A DNA stretch of 64,000 nucleotides from Vigna angularis (taxonomy: Eukaryota; Streptophyta; Magnoliopsida; Fabales; Fabaceae): the NCBI RefSeq assembly GCF_016808095.1, contig NC_068974.1, positions 1,860,001 to 1,924,000 on the forward strand. The letters run 5' to 3'. Below the pieces are notes generated by a model. The model had not been told where the DNA came from and made no database searches. It worked only from the letters and a program-made list of their open reading frames with translations. This document shows positions 8,627 through 21,752 of this stretch, in pieces. Each line of letters begins with the position of its first letter. Position 1 is the stretch's first letter. The position numbers and the translations under genes are program-made.

Positions 8627-11600
8627 TGTAACATCCCAATTATATACGTCATGCATATATAATAAAGACGTCATCATGCATAATATAGGAAAGCAGTCAA
8701 GAGTTAATTAAGGATTACAGTCATCCTTAGAATAATGCGGAATTTCCGACTAGAGTATTAGAATTTCTCCCTAGAAATTTCGGAGAATTTAAAACTTTAA
8801 ATACACAAAAGTTCTTCGAACATAATACGAAGTCAGGGAATAAGAACGAGCAATTCTAAGTTGCAGCACTGTCGTCTCCATCAAGAGCTGTTCCCAAAGT
8901 ATCTTCCCCGCCATCTGCTCCCATCCAAGTGGATGATCATCGCCAAAGAAACATACACAAGCAATACAAATAAGCAAGGGTGAGCTAGATATAAAAAGCA
9001 TGTTATACAACTTCACACGACATGCAAAATTCATCCAAACATGGTAACCTGACATCACAAGACTTGTTACTTTATACCCTGACTTGTTGCTTTATAGACC
9101 GACTCGTCCAGACTAGAATGATTACCGAGCTATGGCAGGTCTTGCACTCGTGGTGGCTTTATGAAACTTGGGCACTACCGCCCTGGCACTACCGCCTTGT
9201 GAAACTTGGGCACTACCGCCCGGTGGAACTTTGGGCACTACCGCCCGGCCACAGTCACGAGGTTAATCCGTTATCACTCACCTTGGATCATATGGAAGCA
9301 CCCAAGACTAGGACCTCCTGCGACTCCTCACCACATGGTTCAATCCTCTCTACATGAGAAGAAAGACCATTGGAGTTTCAGGATGACCCCCAAAACTGAG
9401 CTACCATGTAATCATTCTATACAACCCCAAAACACCACCATGTATCCTCTCCTTGAGGATCATGGAATTACGTCCATGAATCATACTGTTACTTTGAACC
9501 TTAACCCAAGTCATGAATAACTAGATACCACCATATTATCACAGCAAATCCAACATATCTCATACATTCACATATTTTCACATAAATCACGTCACAGCAT
9601 ATATTCCAAACATTGGTACACATAATTCAACCCAAGAGCAAAGGAACTTAGAACCCATCACCATTTGCAGACCATTAGATGGACGAACACTATTCATCGA
9701 GCGTTATATGTCGAACGCCACTATGCCAATTGGACGGACGCTAAGATTTTTAACACAATCAGACCGAACGCTAAAACCGAACACCTGGATTGAACACAAT
9801 TAGGCCGAACACTAAAACCGAACATCATATTGGATTCAACACTATTTGGCCGAACGCTAAAACCGAACACCATATTCAATTAAACACTATTGGGCCGAAC
9901 GCTATGATCGAGTACTTAGGCCGAACACTAAACCATCGAACACCATATTGAATTAAACATTGTTTGAACGAGCGCTCCAATATTAAACTTCATCAAGACT
10001 GAACGCTGTGTAAGACGAGTAAACATCATCAAGAACGACCGTTCCATGTGAACGATCATTAACCAGAAAACATCACCAAGATCGAACGCTCACTATTGAC
10101 GATCACTAACTGAAACTTTATCAAGACCGAACGTTCACTAACACATCCAACCCTTTAGATTGAAGCCTGAGACTAACTGGTCAAGATCTACACCAAAACC
10201 GAATGCTTACAATCTAAACCTCAGAATACCTGATCCAGGTCGAACGCTATAAATCACTAATAAGACCGAACGCTCAAGATTCCAAACTTAGAATATCAAA
10301 TGAAGACCGAACGCTTGCTAATACGTCAAAACCGAGCGTTCAAGATTTGAACCTAAGAATTCAATTTAAGACCTAACGCTACAAGCTAAACCTGAGAATA
10401 CCTTATCAAAACCGAACGCTTACAATTACTAATACAGAATCAATACCTAACGCTAAAGATCACTCTCTGCGAATACCACTTTAAAGACGAACGCCTACGG
10501 TCACTATTTCACAAGATCAAACGTTCAAGATTGAAACCTAAGTATATCAATTTAACAACGAACGCTCAAAATCAATAATACACCCAGACGAACGCTCTAG
10601 ATTACCATTAGAGACTACCGAATTAAAACTGAACGCTATTATCACTAGTACATCAAAACCGACCGTTTAAGATCCAAACCTAAGAATATCAGATTGATAC
10701 CAAACACCCATGATTGAAACCTAAGAATACCACATGAAAACCGATCGTTTAGGATTGAAACCACAGACTATCAATTTAAGAACGAACACTCAAGATTGAA
10801 ACCTACAATACCAAATTGAGAACGAACGCTCATAATCATTAATCTACCAAGACCGAACGCTACAGATTTGCATCATGAGAATGCTAATTAAGGACGAACG
10901 CCTAACATTACTAATTCACTGGATACTGTTTGGACGAACGTCTAGTATATTACTAACTTTGCCTAAGGACGAACGCTCGTTACCTTAGAACACAAAACCG
11001 AACGCTCATGCTATTTTGGCCGACCACTAATTGGTCGAGCCATTTGGACAAACACGCGTTCTGCAGAATCGCACCAGATTTTCCAGAAACCCAGAAACTC
11101 CCAATTTTCATCCCCAAATTCCCAGATTTGCATTAATACAGTATGATTCAACAATCAAACAAAAGATCTAACTCCCCTTACCTCTTGAAGACTTCCTTAG
11201 CAACTATTGAATCTATCTCCCCCAAGACTTTCACTACCAAAGCCTCCTTGCAGCTCCAGAAGATCTCCACTTCACCTCTCCCAGATCTTGCAGCAAAGCT
11301 TTCCACTCCTCCAGAAATTCAGAACCCAGCACCCACTTGAATCCACGGGTCTTACCTTTAAGAGGAAAACTCTGCATTCTCAACCACTCCTTTCCATTCT
11401 TAGTTCCAAGCACACTAATTGATGGAGATGATGGTGTTTCTTGGTGGCTGGACACTTCAAAGTGGAAAGACCCACCACCCACGAGCTGCTGCTACCATTC
11501 ATTTGCTGGACGTGGAGCCCTCTCCTCTTTCTGAACATGCAGCCGCCCCCTTCCCATCTCCTTTTCTTTTAAAAAGAATATAAGGAACGTGCGGTTCCAT

Positions 11601-11700
11601 ACAACTTACATAATCTCAAAATACTAATCGTGGTACCAAAGTTACGTTCGGTCATCTATTGGGCGTAGATAAAAATTTTCAACTACCTCAAACAAAATTA
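8627..11700 (-). mobile_element. Diverged chromovirus-type LTR (solo or truncated), minus orientation
   Basis: Starts TGTAACATCCCAA, the same terminus as the 5' LTR at 59471. It shares the block with CATCTGCTC.CATCCA..TGGATGATCAT near 8909-8945 (compare 52568-52600) and has a large CGAACGCT-type tandem region as that LTR does. No gag or pol is attached. A repeated CACTACCGCC motif lies at 9170-9250. The right end and a target duplication were not located, so 11700 is approximate. Short frames in this stretch look random. Confidence 0.6.
9660..11040. repeat. Degenerate tandem array of CGAACGCT-type units
   Basis: More than 40 occurrences of (C/G)CGAACGCT or close variants spaced about 20-40 bp apart, with spacers such as AAACCTAAGAATA. 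It is the more decayed counterpart of the ordered array in the LTRs at 53160-53560. Confidence 0.8.
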
Positions 11701-12122
11701 TAACTCCATTCTACTATACTTTAAAAATATTTTCTCAACTCATGGCTACTACTAATCAAACATCACCAATTCCATTCTTAAGAAATAGAAATTGGACTGA
11801 AAATTTACTTAAGTACAAGATTAATCGATTACATAAGTTATCTAATTGATTAAATCAGTTTACTTTGTTTAATCACTACAAGAAAAAATCCATTTACATA
11901 CGGATTAATCCAGTTCATTTAATAGCCTGATCTGTTATAATTGTCAATTGAATCAATATCTAGCTTATGTGATTAAATAATCGATTACATGCTCAGGATA
12001 ATATGTAAAACAGAAGCAAAAGGTTAACAGACTACATAAATATCTTAATTGATTATAATGTGTCACTACATAAATATCTTAATTGATTATAATCTGTCAC
12101 GATTCAAAAAATCCTATATATA
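11701..12122. other. AT-rich repeat debris without a gene
   Basis: Contains CACTACAAGAAAAAA at 11874, which matches a common legume CACTA-type terminal motif but has no visible partner end. A 34-bp tandem duplication lies at 12031-12098 (ACTACATAAATATCTTAATT unit). Several ATTGATTA/TAATCGATTA motifs also occur. Confidence 0.5.
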
Positions 12123-13205
12123 TGTCAACACCCAAATTCGTCCGGGTAAGTAAATAAATAAAAAAAATAAGAGAATAATAATTAATGGTGGGTAAAAAGA
12201 ATAAAATAATAACTTTAATACCAGACACAATATTTTTGAAATGTTAGTTTAATATGGTAATAATTTGAATCAATATTATGCTAATAATTGTAAACAATAA
12301 TTAAAATAGTATATTAATATAATTTGTTGTGTCAGTTGCTTTTTAAAGAGGAAAATATGATTTTTAAAAATCGACAGATTGTTAGACAATAATGATAATC
12401 AATGTTTTGAATATTATTTAATTTGTTTTCTGGCAACCAAGACCATTTCTTTTCCTAGTGTGTATATAAATACGCACTCTAGAAAAAAGGGGATGAAAAA
12501 AAGAGAGAAGCATAAACAGGCAGAAATAATAGAGAAAAATAGATTCTCACCTATAAGGGTTCTGTCAACGGCAATCACCAAAGAAGAAATAGAAAAGTAC
12601 TCAAAGCTAAAAATGTATGTCACCTCTACACCATTCTTTTTCTCTCTTTATTGTACTTTGAAGTTTTTACTAAAGGTATTATTTTTCCTACACACAAATA
12701 ATGTTTTTTTTTTTAAATCATAATTTTTTTTATAAGTATGTCGCCCTATGGCTGGTTTCTTTCTTTTTCCCACCATTCTTGAATAAAAAAAATACAAGAT
12801 CTTTAAAACCAAAAAAAAATTTAATCTTGTTAAACCAAATCTTTGTCGGGTTCGCTTTTCAAAAATTTAAATCAATCTATAATAATTTTTAAAACAAACT
12901 CACAAACATTTTTCTACATAAAGCAACAAAAGAATATTTTTTGTTTTATGAACCCGACAAGGATTGACCTTGTTCCTACGTATATCCATTTATGAGGAAC
13001 AATCAGGGATCGCGTAGTTCTTTATGTACTGAAGAGTCACCTTATTATTCTCTTATTCTTTTTACCCACCATTAATATACTATTTTATTTATTGTGTCTG
13101 AGTTTTGATTACAAGGGCGTTCAATAAGTGAACTTGGAGAATCAAGGCTTCATTGGGTTTTTATTCATCAAGTTTCTTTCAAGAAAAGTGTGCTAAAGCT
13201 GTTTT
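12123..13205. mobile_element. LTR-like insertion truncating the antisense ORF
   Basis: Begins TGTCAACACCCAAATTCG and contains a TATATAAATAC promoter-like motif (12464-12474). An inverted repeat ATTAATGGTGGGTAAAAAGA at 12181 matches the reverse strand at 13057-13076. A shorter pair is CGGGTTCG (12848) and CGAACCCG-like sequence near 12950. It joins the antisense ORF at about 13210. No duplication was found, so the solo LTR assignment is tentative. Confidence 0.4.
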
Positions 13206-13211
13206 GATTTA

Positions 13212-14103
13212 ATCTACACTAGAGCCCGAGAGTGCTTGCCCTTCTCCCCGACCGTCAGACCCTACTCTAGTGACGGTTGCTCCTCCAACATCCAATGTCA
13301 AGGGGAAGAGAAAATCTTCCAAAGAGAACTTTGTCTCCTCGCATAAGAGGAGTAAAGGAAGTTCACCCGAGGGGCCTCTTCTGATCGGTACGCTCGACCC
13401 GAACGTACAGGTGGCTAACTGCACTCAATTTAATCTTTCCCCAAAAGAGAAGACTTTCTTCAAGGGGATGACCGCAAAAGTGGCTACAGACATGGATTAC
13501 GAGTTGAGAATCCGATCGAACATTTGCATGGCCTACACCATCGGGACTCCCAAGGGCATTGTCTCGACAGAGGAACTTCAGGTCGTCCAACAGGATTTAG
13601 AGGCAGCCTTGAAAGCAAACGAGGAGCTCGATCAGTACTTGGAGGAAACACAAAAAACTAATGAAGAGAATAGGAAGAAGGCCATGACCGCCCTCACTGA
13701 AGCCCGTTAAGCAAATCGTCAACTTCAACGGGCTATTGATGATCTAAAGTTAGATGTTTAGGAAACGGGCGACCTGTACAAAGACCTGTAGGGTAAACGA
13801 GATGGTCTTTTGGTTGAGTAGGCCAAATTGATTTAAGAAAATAAGTATTTTGGGGGTGAGGTGTTCAATGAGCACGTTAATGGCTTCTACAAAGGAATTG
13901 TGCAGTGCAGTTACTTCTTTAATGTGTTGATCGACCACGAGGGGTATGACGTTATGAAGATGGTGGTCGACGGTCAGCTCATTGATCTTCCTCTTCCCCC
14001 TGTCGAGGCCGACGAAGATCTACCAACCGTTCCGGAAGAACCTCAACGTATTGAGGTTGTTGTGGAAGATGTTGAGGAGGAAGGGGATGACGAAGATGAA
14101 TGA
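13212..14103 (+). pseudogene. Antisense ORF (aORF) of the Tat-like gypsy element, broken
   Basis: Lies on the strand opposite to the element's gag-pol, between the integrase end and the lost 3' LTR. Extra, sometimes antisense, ORFs in this position are known from Tat-lineage plant elements; their function is unclear. The 5' end is cut at 13212. A basic, serine-rich start is followed by a conserved middle, a glutamate-rich predicted coiled coil (about 13590-13840) and an acidic tail ending in DEDE. Five in-frame stops lie between 13708 and 13840, three TAG and two TAA. All sit where C-to-T change of a CAG or CAA codon would explain them. Confidence 0.65.
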
Positions 14104-14348
14104 GGGGCCTCCTGGGGTATTGGGGTTTTTCGATTTTAATTTTTACAACTAACATTGTAAATGAGCCGCTTAGTAAACATGGTTTTTAGTAATAGATCAC
14201 CGTGTTTACCAATCAGCCTTTTTCTGTATGCCCTTATACATATCTAATGAAACTATTATTTTATCGCCTTCAATTCATGGTTTTAAATCTTCGTTTGGTT
14301 ATAATAGTGATTATCGTTATCGAATCCTCGCTTTTTCTACTTTGCTCG

Positions 14349-14665
14349 ATCGTTGGGCTCTAGGAGTTCACTTGGAACATTCCCTAGGCCGTATGAATGA
14401 CGATGCAATGAGAGTTCACTTTGGAACGTTCCTCACCGATCGATGAGCTCTAGGAGTTTACTAGGAACGTTACCTAAGCTGCATAATGACGATGCAATGA
14501 GAGTTTGCTTTGGGACGTTCCTCACCGATCGATGAGATCTAGGAGTTCACTAGGAACATTCCCTAGGATGCATAACTGCTGATGCGATGAAAGTTCGCTT
14601 TGGAATGTTCCTCACCAATCGGTGACCTCTAGGAGTTCACTACGAACGTTCCCTAGGTTGTGCGT
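14349..14665. repeat. 89-bp tandem repeat, about 3.5 units
   Basis: Units start near 14349, 14438, 14527 and 14617. They share GAGCTCTAGGAGTT(C/T)ACTAGGAAC, CCCTAGG and GATGCAATGAGAGTT. Copy A (1795-1885) holds only the first unit before its deletion junction. Confidence 0.85.
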
Positions 14666-14689
14666 GTTCTTGTTGTCGAAATAGGTAAA

Positions 14690-17600
14690 TTGCACGAATC
14701 TTTGGTTCTAAACCCTCTTGAATTTCAACTGAAGTAAAACTTAAGTAGTGATTCATTCAATGTGTTGGGTACCGCCTTCCCGTTCAGTTGTTTAAGTTAG
14801 TTTGCTCCATTCTTTAAATCTTCTACAACTCTGAACGAGCCTTCCCAATTTGATGCAAGTTTACCGTGGGCTTGGTTCCTTCGGGCCTCGCAAGTCTTTT
14901 GCCACACTAAGTCTCCCTCAAGGAAGTTCATCGGCTTCACCTTGGTGTTGTACCTCTAGGCTATCATTCTTTTTTGGGCTCCAACCCGTACAGCCACCGC
15001 CTCTCATCTTTTTAGCAAGGTATCCAATTCTATCCAAAGCTTTTCTTCATTAAGGTTCATATCGTTGAGTTGTCTCTAGATGGACGGTTCGCCCACCTTA
15101 AAAGGTAGCATGGCGTTAGTTCCATGTGTATAATTAAAGGGGCTTTCCTTAGTGGAACTGTGAGGTGAACATCAATATCCCCAAAGAACCTTTGACAGTT
15201 CATCCTCCCATTCGTCCCTTACGTCTCCCAATTGCCATCTAAGCTCGGCCACAATGGTCTTGTTCATGGCTTCCGCATGGTCGTTCGTTTGAGGGTGCTC
15301 CATGGAACTGGTGATGTGCTTGATGCCTAAGTTCTTGTAAAATTTGGTTAGTTTTTTATCAACGAACTGTCTCCCATTGTCCGTTACAACCGTGCGTAGT
15401 ATGTCAAAATGACATATAATCTTCTAGACAAATTTTTGGATTTGTTGGGTTGTAATGATGGTAAGGAGCTCAGCTTCTACCCACTTAGTAAAATAATCAA
15501 TGGCTACAAGAACAAACTTCTTTTGTGATTGTCTGATCGGGAATGGACCAACAATGTTCATCCCTCATTGTACGAATGGCCAGAAGGAGACAATATTGTG
15601 CAACTCGGTGGGAGGTTGGTTGATATTATTACCATGCTCTTGCCAACTCTTGTAGTTTTGGACGAATACAACATAGTTTTGCTCCATCGTTGGCTAAAAA
15701 TATATCGCCCACAAGGTACGACCTTTAAGGGCTCGTCGTTCGGTATGCATATCGCATACTCCATCGCGTAACTCCCTTAAGACGTATTCCACCTCATCGT
15801 GGGAAAGACACTTTAGAAGAGGTGTGGAGAAACCTCGCCAATATAGCTCATTACATATGAAGACGTACCGAGCGATCCTTTTAGCATATGCCGAACTAAC
15901 CACCTCACCATCCTCCTGCTTCTTCATCAAAGCTCGCACCTCCTTATGTTAATCGGTTTGTCTATAAGAAATGAACACCAATAAGAATTCGGTGGACGAT
16001 TTGATTAACACTTGTTTTATCACTGAGGATAGTTGGCATTTTAATTTTTTGTTTGCTAGCTTTGATAAGGTGTTGGCCCGAGCGTTCTCCTCTCTAGGTA
16101 TATGCTTTATATCAAGAGTTTTAAAGTTTTCTTATAATTCTTTGGCTTTTTGAAAGTATTGTAGCAAGTGATCATCCTTTATTTGGAAGCTACTGTTCAT
16201 TTGCCTTACCCACAATTAATAATCCATTTGGCACTCCAAACAAGTAGCTCCCAGGTCTTTGGCGAGCGTGAGCCCGATGATTAAAGCTTCATATTCGACC
16301 ATATTATTGTTGATTTTGAATCGAAAAACTAGAGACTGCCCTACTATCAAATCGTTCGGTCTTTCTAGGACCACTCCTGCTTCTCCTCCTCGCTTATTGG
16401 ACAATATATCCACAAAAAAGTACCCATGATTAAGAGGTGTCTGAGGTTTCCGTTGGTAACTCTGCTGAAAAATCTGCCAAGTGTTGGCCGCGCACTAAGC
16501 CGTGCGATTCGGAAAGCCAAATTCAGACAACTCTAATGACCACCCCATTATCCTTCCTACCAGGTCTGGTTTCCTTAGGATTTTTGCCACGAGGTGATCA
16601 GTTCGAACAATGACCTGATTGCTTTGAAAATAAGGTCTTAGTAGCCGATCGACTGTTAATAATGACAAAGCCACTTTTCTATCTAATGGTCCGCCACATT
16701 TATCTGCACTATTCTTTTTCATGACCTTCAATATCGGCCTAATATGCTCGGCTAAGTTAGGAATGAATCAGGACAATAACGTTAGGCGTCCTATCAACTG
16801 TTATACCTCCTTCAAACATTGTAGGATTCTCATCTCTAGCACTGCCCTACACTTATCTGGGTTGGTCTCGATGCCCCAAGCAGTCAACATGAAACCTAAG
16901 AATTTTAACGCTGCCACTCCGAAAGTGCACTTGGTCGAGTTCAGGTGCATCATGTACTTGCGGACTTGCTAGAGTACTTCTGTCAAGTCCTTCACATGAT
17001 CTTCAACCAAGTGGCTCTAGAAAACCATATCGTTAACATATACGTCCATGCATTTCCCAATTTGATGGTGGAATACTTTGTCCATCAACAGTTGGTACGT
17101 GATACCCGTGTTCTTAAGCTCAAGGGGCATGACCTCGTAGAAGTAGTTTGCACGTTCGATTATAAAGGTCGTTTTCACACAATTGGGCGGGAACATGGGG
17201 ATTTGATTATAACCATAATATACATCCAAAAAACTAATCACTTTTTGGCTTGAGGCCCCATCAATTAGGCCGTCTATACTTGGGAGATGGTAAGCGTCTT
17301 TGGGACATGCCTTGTTTAGGTCATTGAAATATGTGCACATCCTACATTGGTCGTTTGCCTTTTTTACCATCACTATGTTAGCTAGACACATAGAATAAGT
17401 AACTTCTCGAAGGACAGCTTCTAAGAATTTTTTAACCTCCACATCCATCGTTCGCCTTTTCTCTTCACCTAACCTCCTCTTGTTTTGTGCTACCTGATGT
17501 GCCTCTTTAAACAAAGCGAGCTTATGCGACATCACATAGAGATGTATCCCAAGCATGACAACAACGGTCCATGCAAACAAATTAGCATTTTGTTTCAGAA

Positions 17601-17810
17601 CTTTGCCCAAATCGCTCTCTTGTTCTCCCGTTAAGTCGCTTCCTACATACATGGTTTGTTCTTTCGTCTTCCCCAGGATGAATGACTTCACCTCTCCTGA
17701 AGGCTCCATTTAGCCTTCGGTATTAGTTGGAGGGTCTAGGTTTGTCATTGCTGCCTCTAAACGACTGCTCCACCACTAAGGGATGAAAGGCTCAACCTTC
17801 AGCCCTGTCA
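14690..17810 (-). pseudogene. Decayed pol (PR-RT-RNase H-aRNase H-integrase) of the Tat-like gypsy element
   Basis: Reading leftward, 17709-17017 encodes reverse transcriptase with CPKDAYHLP and FLDVYYGYNQI; the catalytic box reads YVND instead of YVDD. 16731-16495 resembles the first RNase H. 16413-16216 has the AGVVL...NNMVEYEALI pattern of the second, archaeal-type RNase H that marks Tat-lineage elements. 15939-15694 resembles the integrase zinc-binding region. About 15470-15100 is the integrase core with AIDYFTKW, VTDNGRQF and an AEAMNK glutamate. Stops and frameshifts are spread throughout. An older insertion separates this part from gag. Confidence 0.8.
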
Positions 17811-17829
17811 TGTAACATTCTCGAGCTGT

Positions 17830-19893
17830 TTTCTGGTCAGCCCTGTACGGTAGATATTTTTCCCTGTTTATTAGTGTTGTTTATTCGTTTTCCTGTTTAT
17901 TTGTTTGTTTTATCTGTTGTTTAAATTTATATTGTCACTTATCATCTTTACCTTTATACACAATATTGTTTTTCGAGTGTGTGTCCACTAACAGTATACA
18001 AATGATAAAAACAATAAAAGATGTAAAACACACAACGAACCAAATCACACAAGACTTAAAACTAAATGATGAGGTAAGAAAGATTATATCATTTAAATGT
18101 GTATTTGTTAAACATAAAAAAGGGGAAGAATCGTGTATACGCCTAAACGCTCTCATGTTTTGAAGTTTAATCAAATAACATTAAAATGGGATAATAATCA
18201 AAAAATAACTTAGGGTGAAAAAACAAGACTTAAAGCCTGAACCCCACACACATAAAACATAGAACCAAAATCCCCAACATAGAAAAACTTAGGAAAACAC
18301 TTAGGTTCTTAAGAAATAGAAAAGCATCTAGGTCAAAACACCTAGACACATGGCTAAACATTATTGTGCCTAAAGCGTCTAAGGGAGTTGAAGCTAAACG
18401 CTTGATGCTTACCATACTTGAAAAAGGAATTCAACGTAGCTCTCGAAAACAAAACAGGTCGAGATAATGTCTTTGCCAAAACTTTTTAAAAGACATAAAA
18501 TTCAAAATACAAGAGAAAGCTTAAAAAAGCTAAACATTATCTGTCTCAAAAGAGACAAAAACAAAAGAAGCGTTTACTTCACTAAACGATATCATGAGCT
18601 TAACAAGTACCTCGTCTAGCGATGAAGTATCTATCTACGCTTGGTATCTCCAGAAAAGAGCTTAATCGTAAAATGCTACCTAACAGTAGAAAATCGAAAA
18701 GAACTTTGTTGTTCTAAGCAAACATTAAATGACATTAAGTACTCAACGTTCAAAAAAAACAAAAGTGATAAGAAAAGACATATTTGCACAATTTACTCTA
18801 TCCTTGCAGATAAACTATTTTATACGCATCCACATATCAAATATCAAAAAGTGTACGTTAGAGACAAAGGAGATATTCACAAAATCTTTATCACTTGAAG
18901 CAAAGCCTAAAAAAATCGTACAACCTACTTCAAGCAAAGTACTAAAAAAGCATGTATGCTTTGACAAGTTGACTTACCCACAACTATTGTCCGAAGAAGA
19001 AAGGGAAAGCACAAGTATCAAGGCTAAACTTAGTCTAACGGACAAATATCCATGAAGCTTTTAAATAAAAGAACTCTTGAAAATAAAATCAAGAGGATAA
19101 CTTAAAAAGATAGTCAAGTGAAGCTTCTAATGAAATATTCATCCCGAGAGGCAAATAAGAAAGAGCTCAAGAAAAAGAATACATCTGAGCTGAAGAAAAG
19201 AGAAGAGAAGAAAAGAGAAGAGAAGAGAAAAAGATAAAGAAATACTCTCAAGTTTCATTGTCATATTGCTTACTGTGTAAGAGAAAAGAGAGAAACACCT
19301 ACGAGTGTTTAGACTGCTTTGTATTGTATTCACATACTCTTAACGAGAGTTATAGTTTGAATAACTTGTAAGAAATCATTGATTGTAATTCTGAAGAGAA
19401 TTAAAATACTTATAACTAAACTCTGTTTGAGTTGAGAAATCTTAGTAAGGTTGCTAAGTACCAGGAGTGGTTCAAATACTGAAAGGAAATCGCAGCTAAG
19501 GTTGTTAAGTACCAAGAGTGGTGCTAATACTCATTTGTAATCGTGTGAAGAATATAGTGAAACCCTCTGCGAAGGAGACTGGACATAACTCAGTTGGAGA
19601 GAACAAGTATAAAATCTTTTGTGCAATTATCTTTTCTCTTGTTGATCCTCTTGTTAAAACCTATAGTATATTTTCTGAACATAAGAATCTTCCAAGCTAA
19701 ACGATCGTTTTTCATAAAGGAAGTTCTTATATTCTAAATAGCACGTCAAAAACTATTATCATACATATTTATCAAGTCAAGCGTCTAAGGATTTAGAATA
19801 AAATTTCAAGAGTTCGATACGTGCTATATCAAAAGGGTTGCGAAAAATTTTTCTATTCAACCTACTACCCTTTCTAGTGTTTTTAAGGTACTT
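17830..19893 (+). mobile_element. Insertion between gag and pol, probable Ty1/copia (SIRE-like) LTR remnant
   Basis: Gypsy gag is readable right of 19894 and pol left of 17810, so this block is foreign. Its right end CTATTCAACC...CTTTCTAGTGTTTTT resembles the junction after SIRE/Maximus-type LTRs. AGTATAAAATCTTTTGTGCAATT (19610-19632) resembles their promoter/R region. The rest is AT-rich with no clear pol. Termini and target duplication were not resolved. Confidence 0.45.
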
Positions 19894-19894
19894 T

Positions 19895-21085
19895 AGGAGA
19901 GACGATCGGGGCTTCTTCTTCGAAGGGGGCTTCTCTCCACCCGTTGGGTTTTCTCATACTTGCGGAGATGACCCGCTCGGATCAACTGTTCTATTTTGTC
20001 TCGAAGTCGTGCATACTCCTTAGTTGTGTGCCCAAGATTTTGATGGTACCGACAATGTTTCTTATCGTCGGCATTTCTCGGTGTTGGCTTCTTCTTCAGA
20101 GGAGGAAGGAGGTCGACACTTAACGCTTCCTCTAGAATTCTATCTCTTGTAGCATTTAAAGGTGTGTATTGGTTAAATTTGGACCCGGGAAGGTCCTTTG
20201 GTTTCAGGCCACCCCTTTTGTCTCCGCCACCGTCATTCCCCTCCTACCGATGAAGTTGTAGCCTTCTCCCACTGCCTTTTCCGAAATGCGTTATGCGCAT
20301 AAATTCAGCTGCCTTCTCCTACAGCTCGTCCATGGTCCTCGGCGGCCTAGCACACATGTTATCCACAAATGTGCCGACCTTCAACGTCGTGGATAGGTTG
20401 TTGAGTATGAACTCCTGGCTCACATCATTCTCCTGTCGAGAGGTCTCGTTGTAACGATCCATAAAATTTTTCAATGTCTCATCCTTCCCTTGCTTAGTGC
20501 TCTAATTAGCGCCAGGTGGTTAAGACTTTGAGCCCGACTTGAGGCATATTGCCTACCAAACAAAGTACGGATGGTGGTGAAGCACATTACCGAGTTTGTG
20601 GGTAGAGTGTTGAACCATGTCAACGTTTCCCCTTTAAGTGACAAAGAAAATGCTCTTCATCACACCGGGTCACTTGAGGAGTAGAAAGCCATGGTGTTTA
20701 CAAAGGAGCAAAGGTGCTCGTCCAGGTCAGTTGATTCGTCATATTTCTCGAACGTTAGGGTCATCTTCTTCTCTGGCATCGATGCCTTCATTACAACAGT
20801 AGTGAACAACAACAATCCCTTTGCCCGAACGGTTTGGACACAATGGGTTGTCCTAGTCGCTGCGGTACTTGCTTCCTACTCGGTCCTGCTCAGTTCTCCC
20901 GCCTCGTTGTTTTCCCTCGAATGAGTGGGAGTGAGCGATACCGATTGTTGGACAGATTGCTCCCTTCGCTTGGTAGAATGTTCGGCCATTAAATTCGTTA
21001 TCTCAACATCATGTCTTCTCTGCATTTCTTGCATATGTCGCTGCATCTCTCGAATTAGCTCCATCGAATCTGATTGTTCTTCCAT
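19895..21085 (-). pseudogene. Decayed gag of the Tat-like gypsy element
   Basis: The ATG at 21085 follows a leader containing TTTTGCCGCCCATCGTGGGG (about 21132-21151), characteristic of the sequence between LTR and gag in this lineage. The frame runs to 20876 with a glutamine/methionine/histidine-rich helical segment and is then shifted. Near 20000-20060 a reading frame gives KHCRYHQNLGHTTKEYARLR, the degenerate zinc-knuckle-like end of plant gypsy gag. It is broken by stops and cut off from pol by the copia-like insertion. Confidence 0.75.
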
Positions 21086-21615
21086 GTTCCTTGTGGTCAC
21101 CACTCGGTTTCGTCTATCGTCCTCGGGCCCCACGATGGGCGGCAAAATGTTTTGGTTTAGGGGGTCGATGCTACCTCCTTGTATAAACGATCCTATGCTC
21201 CAAACTTCGATTTCCAAATAACCTTTGAATCCTCGTCGTTCGGTATGTCTAGGAGTTACAAGCAAGAAGTACTCTAACGCTTAAGTCGGTTACCCTGCTT
21301 AATAATGTTGGGATAAAATGAGTTGTGGAAAAAATATCCTACCTCAAAGTCAAACCTACATTTATAGACCTTGTGATGAGCCTCCAATCGGGTCTGACCC
21401 ATTAATTACTAATAAATGATTTTTGTTATTTTCATTAATTACTCATTAATGACTTTAACTGCTATAATACCCATTAATGACTTTAATTGCTTTGATACCC
21501 ATTAATCACTTAAATTACTCTGATTAATTATTGATTAATTAACACTCCTGACCGATTGGTCATACTATAGTTAGATGATCGGCCACCCGGTTTATGGCTG
21601 ACCGGCGATTATACA
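21086..21615 (-). mobile_element. 5' LTR and leader of the Tat-like gypsy element
   Basis: On the minus strand the LTR begins TGTATAATCGCC at 21615, carries a TATAAATG promoter box near 21359-21366 and continues into the gag leader. The U3 part (21390-21595), with repeated CATTAATGACTTTAA motifs, is the section retained in copy A. The LTR/leader border near 21175 is approximate. Confidence 0.65.
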
Positions 21616-21730
21616 GTACAAATATAATTCTAGTAATGGTACACTATCAAGCCTATCAGCCAAGATTTTGGAAATGATTTAAAAAATAATAATTAGCCAA
21701 GCTAATACATCTTAAACAAGAGATTGTATT
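21616..21730. other. Host flank between gypsy LTR and CACTA element
   Basis: About 105 bp with no recognisable content, ending in AAGAGATTGTATT. Copy A has that end (2092-2104) but lacks the rest together with the LTR tip, so a small deletion occurred there. Confidence 0.6.
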
Positions 21731-21752
21731 CACTAGTAAAAACATCATATAA

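Noticed and set aside
8627..11700. Complete solo LTR with target duplication
   Set aside because: The left terminus TGTAACATCCC is clear but no matching 5-bp repeat of the left flank or LTR-type right end was found, so it is listed as diverged or truncated.
14228..21265. Plus-strand ORFs across the gypsy pol/gag region (e.g. 15529-15771, 16945-17253, 20925-21221)
   Set aside because: Shadows of the decayed minus-strand coding sequence; no independent motifs.
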